Origin: JBJYIN01 sp046237015
GTDB lineage: Bacteria > Pseudomonadota > Gammaproteobacteria > Enterobacterales > Enterobacteriaceae
Length of the DNA: 64,000 nucleotides
Direction: 5' to 3'
Assembly (NCBI RefSeq): GCF_046237015.1
Contig: NZ_JBJYIN010000003.1
Span: 124,001 to 188,000, forward strand
Part shown: positions 34,391 to 43,233 of the stretch, in pieces
How the letters are laid out: each line of letters opens with the position of its first letter
Position numbering within the stretch: the first letter of the stretch is position 1
Made by a program: the position numbers and the translations under genes
The notes under the pieces: model-generated
Database searches by the model: none
What the model saw: only the letters and a program-made list of their open reading frames with translations
Told to the model about the DNA's origin: nothing

Positions 34391-35605
34391 TCAAATTAAT
34401 AATTGCAACGCTGAAAGATCGTCATTCACTTTTACTTTTTCTATTTCCCGCAAAAATTGCTCAGAAGAAACGCTACTATGCTGGATAAGCGTATGAAAAC
34501 TATACATGATATTGATCATTGCATCGTCATCGATCTTTCCTACATAGTGCGCCTGTGCTGCTAACATCGACTTCATGATATAATATTGAGCAACCAGCAG
34601 ATAGAAATTTTGAAATGGACTTCTACCATGAGAAAATGGAAAATCATCATTATAAATGCGATACAGAAAATAATTACGCCACCAATGATCGCGTCCTGCC
34701 AACCAAGGCCTAACTTTCTCATCATATTCGCTGCTAAGTTGAGCTATCCTATCTGGAATATTCTCGGGTGCAATCTCATGAGTGGAAAAATGAAGCACTT
34801 TATCTAAATAGTGATACAGTGTCCCTCTCCCACGAATATGTGGACTTTCACGCATAAACACTTGAACTCGAAGTAATAACGACCACTGTAAGTCAGGGTT
34901 TGCTGGTATCGACGCTATATGTTTCGCAATATCATTGTTTTCCATAGTTTGAATCAATTGCAAAAAATAATTTTCTATTTTTGGATATATATTCTCAAAA
35001 GAATTGTTCTCTTTTTCATTTTTTCCAATGAAAAACAGTAATAACAACACAGCATAAAGATTGTTTTCAATTTTCTCTTGTGGCACTAATAACAAATTAA
35101 AACAGAGTAAATTTATTACTTTATTTCTCAACGTGAGATCGTTTCTTTTATTCGATGTAGCACGAATTTCGGTATATTCACGTAAACGCATCGCCATTGG
35201 TTCAGTTAATAACAAGCGCACACTTTCTGGGCATGAAAGATTAATGCTCCGTTTTTCCCTATTGTGATAGATTGTGTTCATTCTGGGATAGGTCATACAA
35301 GTGTGACTTAACGATTTTTCCCCCATCTTTTTATGAACATTACACAAACTTTCTTCATTTAGGAATGGACACATGCCATCTTTCGTTAGCTTAATTTTTG
35401 CCCACTGGGCGTGGTTCTTTTTTATTCGCGTAAGATTTTCTTCCGCTATCTGACGAATTTCCATATCCGGGCTTTTGATGTATTTATTATAAGTGGATTT
35501 ATCCAACACCACATCCCAACGTTGGCAGCAATGATCACGGCATTCTTTGCCAATGCAATGAAATTGCTCAATAAATACAGGTTGTGTAATTACTATTTCT
35601 TTCAT
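34391..35605 (-). CDS. fliB: Flagellin lysine-N-methylase FliB
   Basis: A 404-residue protein resembling FliB of Salmonella, which methylates surface lysines of flagellin. Its N terminus holds a cysteine cluster (CIGKECRDHCCQRWD at residues 17-31, then CPFLNEESLCNVH and SHTCMTYPR at about 75-105), which looks like a metal or iron-sulfur site as in the YkgJ/FliB group. The rest is mostly helical. The gene follows fliC in the same direction past a terminator, the Salmonella arrangement. The flagellin next to it is lysine-rich. AT-rich codon use differs from the neighbouring core genes, which fits an accessory origin. Confidence 0.9.
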   Translation of the reverse strand: MKEIVITQPVFIEQFHCIGKECRDHCCQRWDVVLDKSTYNKYIKSPDMEIRQIAEENLTRIKKNHAQWAKIKLTKDGMCPFLNEESLCNVHKKMGEKSLSHTCMTYPRMNTIYHNREKRSINLSCPESVRLLLTEPMAMRLREYTEIRATSNKRNDLTLRNKVINLLCFNLLLVPQEKIENNLYAVLLLLFFIGKNEKENNSFENIYPKIENYFLQLIQTMENNDIAKHIASIPANPDLQWSLLLRVQVFMRESPHIRGRGTLYHYLDKVLHFSTHEIAPENIPDRIAQLSSEYDEKVRPWLAGRDHWWRNYFLYRIYNDDFPFSHGRSPFQNFYLLVAQYYIMKSMLAAQAHYVGKIDDDAMINIMYSFHTLIQHSSVSSEQFLREIEKVKVNDDLSALQLLI

Positions 35606-35638
35606 AACTTCACCCGGTAACCTGGCCTATTGGTCTGA

Positions 35639-35663
35639 TAAAAAAGGCGACCGAAGTCGCCTT
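35639..35663 (-). terminator. fliC terminator
   Basis: On the minus strand GGCGAC-TTCG-GTCGCC with flanking A and T runs, a stable UUCG-type tetraloop hairpin followed by TTTTTT, 29 bases after the fliC stop codon. Confidence 0.95.
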
Positions 35664-35691
35664 GATGATCATAAAAAAGTCTAAACTCAAA

Positions 35692-37179
35692 TTAACGCAG
35701 CAGAGACAGAACCGTCTGAGGAACCTGGTTAGCCTGCGCCAACACTGAAGTACCGGCTTGCTGCAGGATCTGGTTTTTGCTCATGTTAGAGACTTCCGTT
35801 GCAATATCAGCATCTTCAATGCGGCTACGTGCAGCACTCAGGTTAGTTACGGTGTTTTTCAGGTTAGTTACCGTGGATTCAAAGCGGTTTTGAATCGCAC
35901 CCAAATCACTACGCAGACTATCTACTTTAGATAACGCCTGGTCAATCGCTGCCAACGGATCAACAACCACTTCGTCACCCGCAGTAACCTTGCCGTTTGT
36001 TGCATCTACTGTAGCTTTAAAGTAAGACGTAGTGCCATCATTCACGTTTTTGACATAATACGTTCCGTCTTTGTCTTGTACTAAACTATTCGTACCTTTT
36101 GCAGTCACAGAGCTCAAATCAGCAGCTACCCCAGCTTTGGCTGCTTCTTCTAAAACTGATTTTTCTGTTACAGCAACACCTGCTGCGGTAGGTGCTGTAG
36201 TAGTTTTCGACGCAAGATCAAGTGTTACCACACCAGTAGATTGGTCAATCGTTGCATTATAGTAATCAGCACCAGATTTCGCGTAGTATGTTGTTGCGCC
36301 TGTTGCCTCATTAACCATGCTTATAGAATCAACTGTAGGTGCATCGGCCGCAATTTTTGTAGCAGCATTAGCTTCCGATAGTTGTACAACACCCTTAGCA
36401 GTATCAAACTCAGTCGCTCCAGCAGCCTCTGTAACCCCCGTTGCTGCGGCACCAAATGTAACTGTGCCCTTATCTGCATCATATGTAGCCTCAACAAAGT
36501 CAGTACCATTCTTACCATACAACTTGTTGTCAGTACCGATAGCTAAGGAATATGTCGTAGCACCTGTTGTTTCATACGAGAATTTAGTCCACTTAGCATC
36601 TTCACCGCTTTTCAGCGTAGTGACCGCAGTAAAATCTTTACTGGTGATTTGGTTAGCAATATCCAGCTTTTCCAATCCCAAGGTTTTTGACGAAATTTCT
36701 TTTAAATTGATGCTAATGGTTTCGCTGTCATTGGCACCCACTTGAATAGACAATGTACCGTCTTTCGCCAGAACTTTGACACCGTTGAACTGAGTTTGTT
36801 GAGATACACGATCGATTTCATCCAGACGCTGTTGAATTTCACCCTGGATTGAATCTAAGTCAACCCCCTGGTTAGATCCGTTTGCTGCCTGTACAGACAA
36901 TTCACGAATACGTTGCAGGTTGTTGTTGATTTCGTTCAACGCGCCTTCAGTGGTCTGCGCAACGGAAATACCATCGTTAGCGTTACGCGCTGCCTGGGTC
37001 AGGCCTTTGATATTAGCGGTGAAGCGGTTAGCAATAGCCTGACCTGCTGCATCGTCTTTGGCGCTGTTGATACGGTAGCCAGAAGACAGGCGCTCGATAG
37101 CCGTCCCCAGAGCAGACTGAGATTTGTTCAGGTTATTTTGTGCTACCAGCGACAGGCTGTTAGTATTAATGACTGCCAT
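35692..37179 (-). CDS. fliC: Flagellin
   Basis: A 495-residue filament protein. The D0/D1 N-terminal region (MAVINTNSLSLVAQNNLNKS to about residue 175) and the C-terminal region (last about 90 residues, ending QANQVPQTVLSLLR) are the usual conserved flagellin helices. The middle (about 195-405) is variable and contains three copies of a D-x-x-x-A-T-x-D-x-x-x-G-x-V-T pattern spaced about 80 residues apart. It contains no cysteine. Exported with the help of FliS and likely methylated by FliB. It has a strong sigma-28 promoter and a strong terminator and is transcribed alone. Confidence 0.97.
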   Translation of the reverse strand: MAVINTNSLSLVAQNNLNKSQSALGTAIERLSSGYRINSAKDDAAGQAIANRFTANIKGLTQAARNANDGISVAQTTEGALNEINNNLQRIRELSVQAANGSNQGVDLDSIQGEIQQRLDEIDRVSQQTQFNGVKVLAKDGTLSIQVGANDSETISINLKEISSKTLGLEKLDIANQITSKDFTAVTTLKSGEDAKWTKFSYETTGATTYSLAIGTDNKLYGKNGTDFVEATYDADKGTVTFGAAATGVTEAAGATEFDTAKGVVQLSEANAATKIAADAPTVDSISMVNEATGATTYYAKSGADYYNATIDQSTGVVTLDLASKTTTAPTAAGVAVTEKSVLEEAAKAGVAADLSSVTAKGTNSLVQDKDGTYYVKNVNDGTTSYFKATVDATNGKVTAGDEVVVDPLAAIDQALSKVDSLRSDLGAIQNRFESTVTNLKNTVTNLSAARSRIEDADIATEVSNMSKNQILQQAGTSVLAQANQVPQTVLSLLR

Positions 37180-37270
37180 AATTGTATTCCTTATTATTGC
37201 AATGCAAATCGATTTAGGGTCGGTTTAAAGTTCGGGCATTTGCCCACGGCTTTTATCACCGTCCTAAGCT

Positions 37271-37297
37271 GTATCGGCGCACAGGAGAGAAGCTTTA
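37271..37297 (-). promoter_or_regulatory. Sigma-28 promoter of fliC
   Basis: On the minus strand TAAAGCTT, 11 bases, GCCGATAC: close to the FliA consensus TAAAGTTT-N11-GCCGATAA. It lies about 92 bases before the fliC start. Confidence 0.92.
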
Positions 37298-37391
37298 ATT
37301 ATTTTTAGACATTTCTTTGTTTCAAAGGCAACATGAGATTGAACAACACAAGTACAGTAGTCACAGATATTCTTCTTTATTTCGTTAATGC

Positions 37392-37418
37392 TAAACTTTT
37401 CTCTATCGTAGCCGATAT
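37392..37418 (+). promoter_or_regulatory. Sigma-28 promoter of fliD
   Basis: TAAACTTT, 11 bases, GCCGATAT, located 38 bases before fliD and divergent from the fliC promoter. Confidence 0.92.
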
Positions 37419-37456
37419 ATCCTCCATAGCGTCTGGCACCCATAAAAGGAATCATC

Positions 37457-38881
37457 ATGGCTAGCATCAGCTTTACCGGCTCCACCAGCGGCTTTACCGA
37501 TATTCTGACTCAATTGACCTCATTTGAGCAAACACGTATTACACCGGTAACTAATCAGCAAAAGGTATATAAAAGTCGCGATACAGCCTTCGATACGCTG
37601 AAAACAGCGCTCACTAAATTAGAATTGGCTAATGAAGCGCTGACGAAAGCAAACACCATCAATAAGACTGCCATTAGTGGTGAAAACAAAGCGTTTACGG
37701 CTACTTCTTCCGGTAGCGCCGTAGCGGGAACCTATAGTGTAGAAGTGCAAAATTTGGCCACTGCACATTCCGTGATTTCAGCCAAAGAAACCAGCAACAA
37801 AACGGCATTAGGCGACGATGCAGAAACTCGCATACTGCTTATTAAGCAAGATGGGCAAGAGAAGCCGTTAGAGATTAAGCTAACAAAAGATCAAACCTCT
37901 CTGGAAGGCATTCGTGATGCGATCAATAAAGCTAACGGTGATGTCGGTGCCAGCATTATTAAAGCAGACGACAATAGCTTCTATTTAGCGATTACATCTA
38001 AGAGCACAGGCACTGATTCGCAGATGACAATCAGTGTTGATGGCGATAGTACACTTAATCAAAAACTGGCTTATACCGCTGGTAGCACAACCAATAACAT
38101 GAAGCAGCAAACGGCTGCCGAAAATGCCGTTCTCGAGTTAAATGGTATTCAGATTGTCCGACAAAGCAACACAATCAATGATGCCATTGAAGGTGTGACC
38201 TTAAACCTGAAATCAGAAACCACACTTGATACACCAGAGACATTGACACTCACTGGTGACACAGCCCCAATGAAAAAAGCGGTTCAGGAATGGGTTGATG
38301 CCTATAACGCTCTACAAACTACGATTGGCAATCTGACAAAATTTACGGCTACTGACCCGAATTCTGACACCCTAGATGCTAGTAATGGTGTTTTGCTCGG
38401 CAACGGTACAGTACGCAGTATTCAGACCAACCTAAAAATGCAAATTTCCAGTGCGCAAAGTGGTATGAGTATCAGCACGCTGAATGAGATGGGGATTAAG
38501 CAAAATCCAGTTACCGGAAAATTGGAAGTCGATAGCGATAAATTAGATAGCTCATTAAAAGAAAAAAGTGATTCTGTAACCGAATTTTTTGTTGGTGATG
38601 GTAAGAAGACGGGGTTTGCTACTCAGGTTAATACCTATCTCGATTCCGTATTAAAAGAAACATCTGGCGATAATAAAGGTGCCATTCAAATTGCAAAAGA
38701 AGGTATCGCTGAAACGCTGAAAACGTTAAAGAAAACGGAAGAGCGGACCAAGCAAAGTATTGAAGATAATATCGCCCGTTATAAAGCGCAATTTACCCAA
38801 CTGGATAAGTTAGTGTCACAAATGAACAGCACCAGTGATTACCTAACCACGCAATTGGCGGCATTAAATAAAAGTTCGTAA
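37457..38881 (+). CDS. fliD: Flagellar hook-associated protein 2 (filament cap)
   Basis: A 474-residue cap protein that folds flagellin onto the growing filament tip. The N-terminal domain opens MASISFTGSTSGFTDILTQL and contains SGSAVAGTYSVEVQNLATAH. The C-terminal domain contains YKAQFTQLDKLVSQMNSTSD and LTTQLAALNKSS, a coiled coil. Length is as in E. coli (468). First gene of a fliD-fliS-fliT operon, the FliD chaperone FliT being third. It is exported through the flagellar type III system and has no signal peptide. Confidence 0.95.
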   Translation: MASISFTGSTSGFTDILTQLTSFEQTRITPVTNQQKVYKSRDTAFDTLKTALTKLELANEALTKANTINKTAISGENKAFTATSSGSAVAGTYSVEVQNLATAHSVISAKETSNKTALGDDAETRILLIKQDGQEKPLEIKLTKDQTSLEGIRDAINKANGDVGASIIKADDNSFYLAITSKSTGTDSQMTISVDGDSTLNQKLAYTAGSTTNNMKQQTAAENAVLELNGIQIVRQSNTINDAIEGVTLNLKSETTLDTPETLTLTGDTAPMKKAVQEWVDAYNALQTTIGNLTKFTATDPNSDTLDASNGVLLGNGTVRSIQTNLKMQISSAQSGMSISTLNEMGIKQNPVTGKLEVDSDKLDSSLKEKSDSVTEFFVGDGKKTGFATQVNTYLDSVLKETSGDNKGAIQIAKEGIAETLKTLKKTEERTKQSIEDNIARYKAQFTQLDKLVSQMNSTSDYLTTQLAALNKSS

Positions 38882-38896
38882 GAGAGGGTAAAAATA

Positions 38897-39304
38897 ATGT
38901 ATAGCAGAACGGGCAGTCAGGCCTACGCGCAAGTTGGTGTAGAAAGCAGCGTAATGAGTGCCAGCCCGCATCAGTTGATCGTTATGCTCTTTGATGGTGC
39001 TCGCAGTGCCATGGTGCGAGCTCGCCTTCTCTTGCAACAGGGCGATATTCCAGGTAAAGGCATGGCCATATCAAAAGCCATTGATATCATTGCCAATGGC
39101 CTAAAAGCAGGGCTAGATGTAGAAAAAGGCGGAGAACTAGCAGAAAACCTGTCAGCGCTGTATGACTATATGACACAGCGACTCATGATCGCCAATCTGC
39201 ATAATGATGCGAAGGTGATAGAGGAAGTCGAAGCACTGTTGGAAAATATCGCCGAGGCTTGGCGTCAAATTGGTCCTAATTATCAGCCGTCTCAGGAAAA
39301 ATAG
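38897..39304 (+). CDS. fliS: Flagellin export chaperone FliS
   Basis: A 135-residue four-helix protein that binds the C terminus of flagellin and keeps it from polymerising in the cytoplasm. The YSRTGSQAYAQVGVESSVMS start and SPHQLIVMLFDGARSAMVRA are characteristic. A region GGELAENLSALYDYMTQRLM is conserved. It is 15 bases after fliD and two bases before fliT, so translated from the same message. AGAGGG site before ATG. Confidence 0.96.
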   Translation: MYSRTGSQAYAQVGVESSVMSASPHQLIVMLFDGARSAMVRARLLLQQGDIPGKGMAISKAIDIIANGLKAGLDVEKGGELAENLSALYDYMTQRLMIANLHNDAKVIEEVEALLENIAEAWRQIGPNYQPSQEK

Positions 39305-39306
39305 CC

Positions 39307-39675
39307 ATGGGCAATCTCCATCAACTCCTTAAAGATTACCAACAACTTCAGGCGCTCAGCCGGAAAATTCTCGGATTGGCATCCAATGGACAGTGGGATG
39401 AGCTGGTTGATCAGGAGATTGCTTACGTTCAATCTGTGGAGAAACTGAGCCAAAGACCGATTCCTGACAATATCGATAGCGTAATGAAATTACATTTTCG
39501 GCAAATACTCGGTGAAATTCTTGAAAATGAATCTCAGATTAAAGACTTATTACGCAAGCGAATGGACGAATTGAGCGCGTTGATGAAAAACACAGTTGCT
39601 CAACAAAACGTTAATACCGCTTATGGAGAATTTGCCGGACACCGACTCTTACCCGGCGATGTAGGTAATCGTTAA
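39307..39675 (+). CDS. fliT: Flagellar chaperone FliT
   Basis: A 122-residue helical protein in the position and length of FliT, chaperone for FliD and, in Salmonella, a negative regulator of FlhDC. Sequence conservation is low as usual; recognisable are the LLKDYQQLQALSRKILGLAS opening and the central VEKLSQRPIPDNIDSVMKLH. The gene begins two bases after fliS. Assigned mainly from position plus these segments. Confidence 0.88.
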   Translation: MGNLHQLLKDYQQLQALSRKILGLASNGQWDELVDQEIAYVQSVEKLSQRPIPDNIDSVMKLHFRQILGEILENESQIKDLLRKRMDELSALMKNTVAQQNVNTAYGEFAGHRLLPGDVGNR

Positions 39676-39688
39676 ATATAATAAGTAA

Positions 39689-39708
39689 ATGCCTGCTTAC
39701 GCAGGCAT
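39689..39708. terminator. Hairpin between fliT and fliE
   Basis: ATGCCTGC-TTAC-GCAGGCAT, an 8-bp stem in the gap between convergent fliT and fliE; the T-run is poor on the plus side and better on the minus side. Confidence 0.6.
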
Positions 39709-39868
39709 TACGAGAAAAGTTATTGAGAATGACCTTACCTTATTTCCGCGCGACTGTATCTTTTCTTTAATTCATTCGTGGTACAAAAAAGGTTCTTATA
39801 TCTACGCAGGAACGACAAAATCAGGCGCTATAACACGCCTTTAATTGTGTCAGCCGCTAACTCAGGCC

Positions 39869-40186
39869 TTAGATGCTCATATTCATCACTTCCTGATAGG
39901 CAGATACCAGCTTGTTACGGACCTGAATACCCATCTGCATTGAAATAGATGATTTCTGCAAATCCACCATCACATCATTCAACGCGACACCAGGTACACC
40001 CAGCGTAAAGTTTTGCGCTTGCGTACGCGCCGATTGCTGAGTATCACTGATCTTGTCAATAGCCGATTTCAGCTCACTCGCAAATCCTGGCTCAATGGCT
40101 GGCCGGGCATTCGACGTATTATTAGAGGCTTGCAATGCTGTCACTTGCATCTGCTGTAACACGCCTTCAATACCTTGGATTGACAT
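39869..40186 (-). CDS. fliE: Flagellar hook-basal body protein FliE
   Basis: A 105-residue rod-associated protein linking the MS ring to the rod. The start at 40186 (MSIQGIEGVLQQMQV) follows GAGGGG; the longer frame starts at a weak site. Conserved features: FASELKSAIDKISDTQQSAR, VPGVALNDVMVDLQKSSISM and VRNKLVSAYQEVMNMSI. It is alone and divergent from fliF with about 340 bp between them. Confidence 0.96.
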   Translation of the reverse strand: MSIQGIEGVLQQMQVTALQASNNTSNARPAIEPGFASELKSAIDKISDTQQSARTQAQNFTLGVPGVALNDVMVDLQKSSISMQMGIQVRNKLVSAYQEVMNMSI

Positions 40187-40525
40187 AATCCCCTCATCAA
40201 ACGAAAGAAACGGGTTTCTCACCATTCAAATGCAGATAATAGATTGAATTATCTACTCATTTATGAATAAGATCGTCCTGTTTACTTATGGACTCACTCA
40301 GGACGCTATGACACGCGAATAACCTTACCATATCGATACATGGCTAAAGGGAGCAATTAGCGTTAAAAATGTCACCTTATCGACCCATCGATTTTTCTTT
40401 TACGGAAAATAATGACATGCCGATAACTATAGGCGAATTGTTTTATCGATTGCGCAATCAGGGAGTTCTGTTTTGTCACGTCACAACGTTAAGTCTATCG
40501 TTCAACAACCAAGCAGAGATCGAGT
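40187..40525. promoter_or_regulatory. fliE/fliF divergent promoter region
   Basis: 339 bp without gene. By comparison with other enterobacteria it should contain FlhDC-dependent promoters for both genes, but I could not define FlhDC boxes. A perfect GCCGATAA lies at 40418-40425; its upstream -35 (TTACGGAA) is poor, so a sigma-28 promoter before fliF is only possible. Confidence 0.45.
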
Positions 40526-42244
40526 ATGAACGCCTCATTAACCGGCATCGCTTCCGGTAAAAACAGCTTTGGCGAAATACTCAACCGCTTACGCGCCAAT
40601 CCGAAAATTCCTTTATTAATTGCAGCTGCAGCGACCATTGCTATTGTCGTTGCGTTGTCTTTGTGGGCCAGAGGCCCCGACTACCGGGTGCTCTACAGCA
40701 ACGTTAATGATCGAGATGGTGGTGCTATCGTCAGTGAATTGACGAAGCTTAATATCCCTTATCGCTTTTCCGACAATGGCGGGGCGATAATGATTCCAGC
40801 GGAAAATGTTCACGAAACGCGCCTACGATTAGCACAACTGGGGTTACCCAAAGGTGGTGCGGTTGGTTTTGAATTACTTGATAAAGAAAAATTCGGCATT
40901 AGTCAGTTCAGTGAACAGATTAACTACCAGCGGGCGCTAGAAGGTGAATTATCAAGAACGATTGAAACATTAGGCCCGGTACAGAATGCCCGGGTACATT
41001 TGGCTATTCCTAAGCCTTCTCTTTTTGTCCGCGAACAAAAATCACCCTCATCGTCCGTCACACTCACTTTGCAACCAGGACGGGCGTTGGACGAAGGGCA
41101 AATCAACTCGATTGTTTACATGGTTTCCAGCAGCGTCGCAGGATTACCGCCCGATAATGTCACCGTTGTTGATCAAACAGGCCGATTGCTGACACAGGCG
41201 GGTGGTAGCGCTCGCGATCTGAATGCAGCTCAACTGAAATACAGCAATGAAGTTGAAGCCATGTACCAGCGTCGTATTGAGGCTATCATTGCCCCTATCG
41301 TTGGTATGGGAAACGTGCATGCTCAGGTAACGGCACAAATTGATTTCTCAGCACGTGAACAGACTGACGAACAATACCAGCCTAATCAACCACCAGATAA
41401 AGCGGCGGTGCGCTCTCAGCAAACCAGTCAAAGTGAACAAAAAGGCGGCCCCAATGTTGGTGGCGTGCCTGGCGCGTTGTCTAACCAACCCGCTCCGGCA
41501 CCTACGGCGCCTATTGCAACACCACCGAACAACAATGCAAACGCTAACAATCAAGCGGCAGGACAGCAAAACAATGCGGCGGGCGCGCAGGCGAATGCCA
41601 ATGCGAACACGGTTATCCAAACATCTAATATCCGTAATGACGCAACGACAAACTACGAAGTCGACAAAACCATTCTGCATACCAAACACAGCTCCGGTGG
41701 TGTGAAACGATTGTCTGCGGCGGTTATTGTGAACTACTTGCCGCCAGGTGAAGATGGCAAGCCGATTGCGCTGACAGAAGATCAAATCAAACAGATTGAG
41801 ACCGTCGCTCGTGAGGCTATGGGATTTTCTTCCGAACGTGGCGACTCACTCAATGTTGTCAATACGCCGTTTATGGATTCAACGGACGGGACAGGAGAAC
41901 TCCCCTTCTGGCAACAGCAAGCATTCTTTGATTTGCTGATGGAAGCAGGCCGCTGGCTACTGGTTCTCATCGTTGCCTGGATTCTCTATCGTAAGCTGAT
42001 TCGTCCTCAGTTGCAGAGAAAAGCTCAGCAACAGGAAGCTGCTCTCGCTGCCGCCGAGTTGAGTAAAGGCAAAGGTAATGATGATGTCGTCGTTAACCTC
42101 AGCGCATCTGAAGTTGAACAACAAAGAAAATCGCAGCAACGCGTTAGTGCTGAGATGCAAAGTAATCGAATTCGTGAACTGGCAGAGAACGATCCACGAG
42201 TCGTCGCGCTGGTTATTCGTCAATGGATGAGTAGTGAACTATGA
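40526..42244 (+). CDS. fliF: Flagellar MS-ring protein FliF
   Basis: A 572-residue inner membrane ring protein. A first membrane helix (IPLLIAAAATIAIVVALSLW, about 29-48) precedes the YscJ-like periplasmic domain with YSNVNDRDGGAIVSELTKLN and ARVHLAIPKPSLFVREQKSP. A long Asn/Ala/Gln linker lies at about 320-365. The second membrane helix (LLVLIVAWILYRKLI, about 478-492) and the C-terminal FliG-binding tail (NRIRELAENDPRVVALVIRQ) follow. The linker makes it longer than E. coli FliF (552). It begins a long operon; fliG overlaps its end by four bases (ATGA). Confidence 0.97.
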   Translation: MNASLTGIASGKNSFGEILNRLRANPKIPLLIAAAATIAIVVALSLWARGPDYRVLYSNVNDRDGGAIVSELTKLNIPYRFSDNGGAIMIPAENVHETRLRLAQLGLPKGGAVGFELLDKEKFGISQFSEQINYQRALEGELSRTIETLGPVQNARVHLAIPKPSLFVREQKSPSSSVTLTLQPGRALDEGQINSIVYMVSSSVAGLPPDNVTVVDQTGRLLTQAGGSARDLNAAQLKYSNEVEAMYQRRIEAIIAPIVGMGNVHAQVTAQIDFSAREQTDEQYQPNQPPDKAAVRSQQTSQSEQKGGPNVGGVPGALSNQPAPAPTAPIATPPNNNANANNQAAGQQNNAAGAQANANANTVIQTSNIRNDATTNYEVDKTILHTKHSSGGVKRLSAAVIVNYLPPGEDGKPIALTEDQIKQIETVAREAMGFSSERGDSLNVVNTPFMDSTDGTGELPFWQQQAFFDLLMEAGRWLLVLIVAWILYRKLIRPQLQRKAQQQEAALAAAELSKGKGNDDVVVNLSASEVEQQRKSQQRVSAEMQSNRIRELAENDPRVVALVIRQWMSSEL

Positions 42245-43233
42245 GCCTAACTGGAACAGAAAAAAGCGCCATCTTATTGATGACCATCGGTGAAGACCGA
42301 GCGGCAGAGGTGTTTACTCATCTGTCGACTAAAGAAGTGCAAAGCCTTAGCTCTGCGATGGCTAATATGCGCCAGGTTTCTCACCAACAATTAGTCGAAA
42401 TACTTAAAGAGTTTGAAACGGATGCAGAGCAGTACGCTGCTCTTAGCGTTAATGCGGGTGATTATTTGCGCTCGGTATTGGTTAAAGCGCTGGGTGAAGA
42501 ACGAGCATCCAGCTTGTTGGAAGATATTCTGGAAAGTCGCGAAACATCCAGCGGGATGGAAACGCTCAACTTTATGGAGCCGCAAACTGCGGCTGACCTG
42601 ATTCGTGATGAACATCCACAAATTATCGCCACTATTTTGGTGCACCTGAAACGTGGGCAAGCCGCCGATATTTTGGCGCTGTTTGATGACCGCTTACGTA
42701 ATGATGTCATGTTACGTATTGCCACTTTCGGTGGCGTTCAACCGTCTGCATTGGCCGAATTGACCGATGTGCTCAATGGGCTCTTGGATGGACAGAATCT
42801 CAAACGGAGCAAAATGGGCGGTATTCGTACGGCTGCTGAAATCATCAACCTGATGAAAACTCAGCAGGAAGAGGCCGTTATTGATGCGGTACGTGAATTC
42901 GATGGCGAATTGGCGCAAAAAATTATCGACGAAATGTTCCTGTTCGAAAACCTTGTGGATGTCGACGATCGCAGTATCCAGCGTTTGCTGCAGGAAGTGG
43001 AGTCCGAATCTTTGCTGCTGGCATTGAAGGGAGCAGAAGAGCCACTGCGCGAGAAATTCCTGCGCAATATGTCTCAGCGTGCAGCGGAAATCCTTCGCGA
43101 CGATCTCGCGACTCGCGGTCCAGTGCGCATGTCTCAGGTGGAAAACGAACAGAAGGCCATTCTGCTTATTGTTCGTCGTTTAGCTGACAGTGGCGAAATG
43201 ATTATCGGTGGCGGCGAGGATGCTTATGTCTAA
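42241..43233 (+). CDS. fliG: Flagellar motor switch protein FliG
   Basis: A 330-residue switch protein that binds FliF and couples to MotA. Features are GTEKSAILLMTIGEDRAAEV at the start, the middle EHPQ motif (IRDEHPQIIATILVHLKRGQ, about residues 121-140), and the C-terminal torque helix with charged residues in the VDDRSIQRLLQEVESESLLL segment. Length matches E. coli (331). It overlaps fliF by four bases and fliH by eight, showing translational coupling. Confidence 0.97.
   Translation: MSLTGTEKSAILLMTIGEDRAAEVFTHLSTKEVQSLSSAMANMRQVSHQQLVEILKEFETDAEQYAALSVNAGDYLRSVLVKALGEERASSLLEDILESRETSSGMETLNFMEPQTAADLIRDEHPQIIATILVHLKRGQAADILALFDDRLRNDVMLRIATFGGVQPSALAELTDVLNGLLDGQNLKRSKMGGIRTAAEIINLMKTQQEEAVIDAVREFDGELAQKIIDEMFLFENLVDVDDRSIQRLLQEVESESLLLALKGAEEPLREKFLRNMSQRAAEILRDDLATRGPVRMSQVENEQKAILLIVRRLADSGEMIIGGGEDAYV

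Noticed and set aside
41340..41785. Long open frames antisense and out of frame inside fliF
   Set aside because: They result from the low-complexity Asn/Ala/Gln linker and have no independent support.
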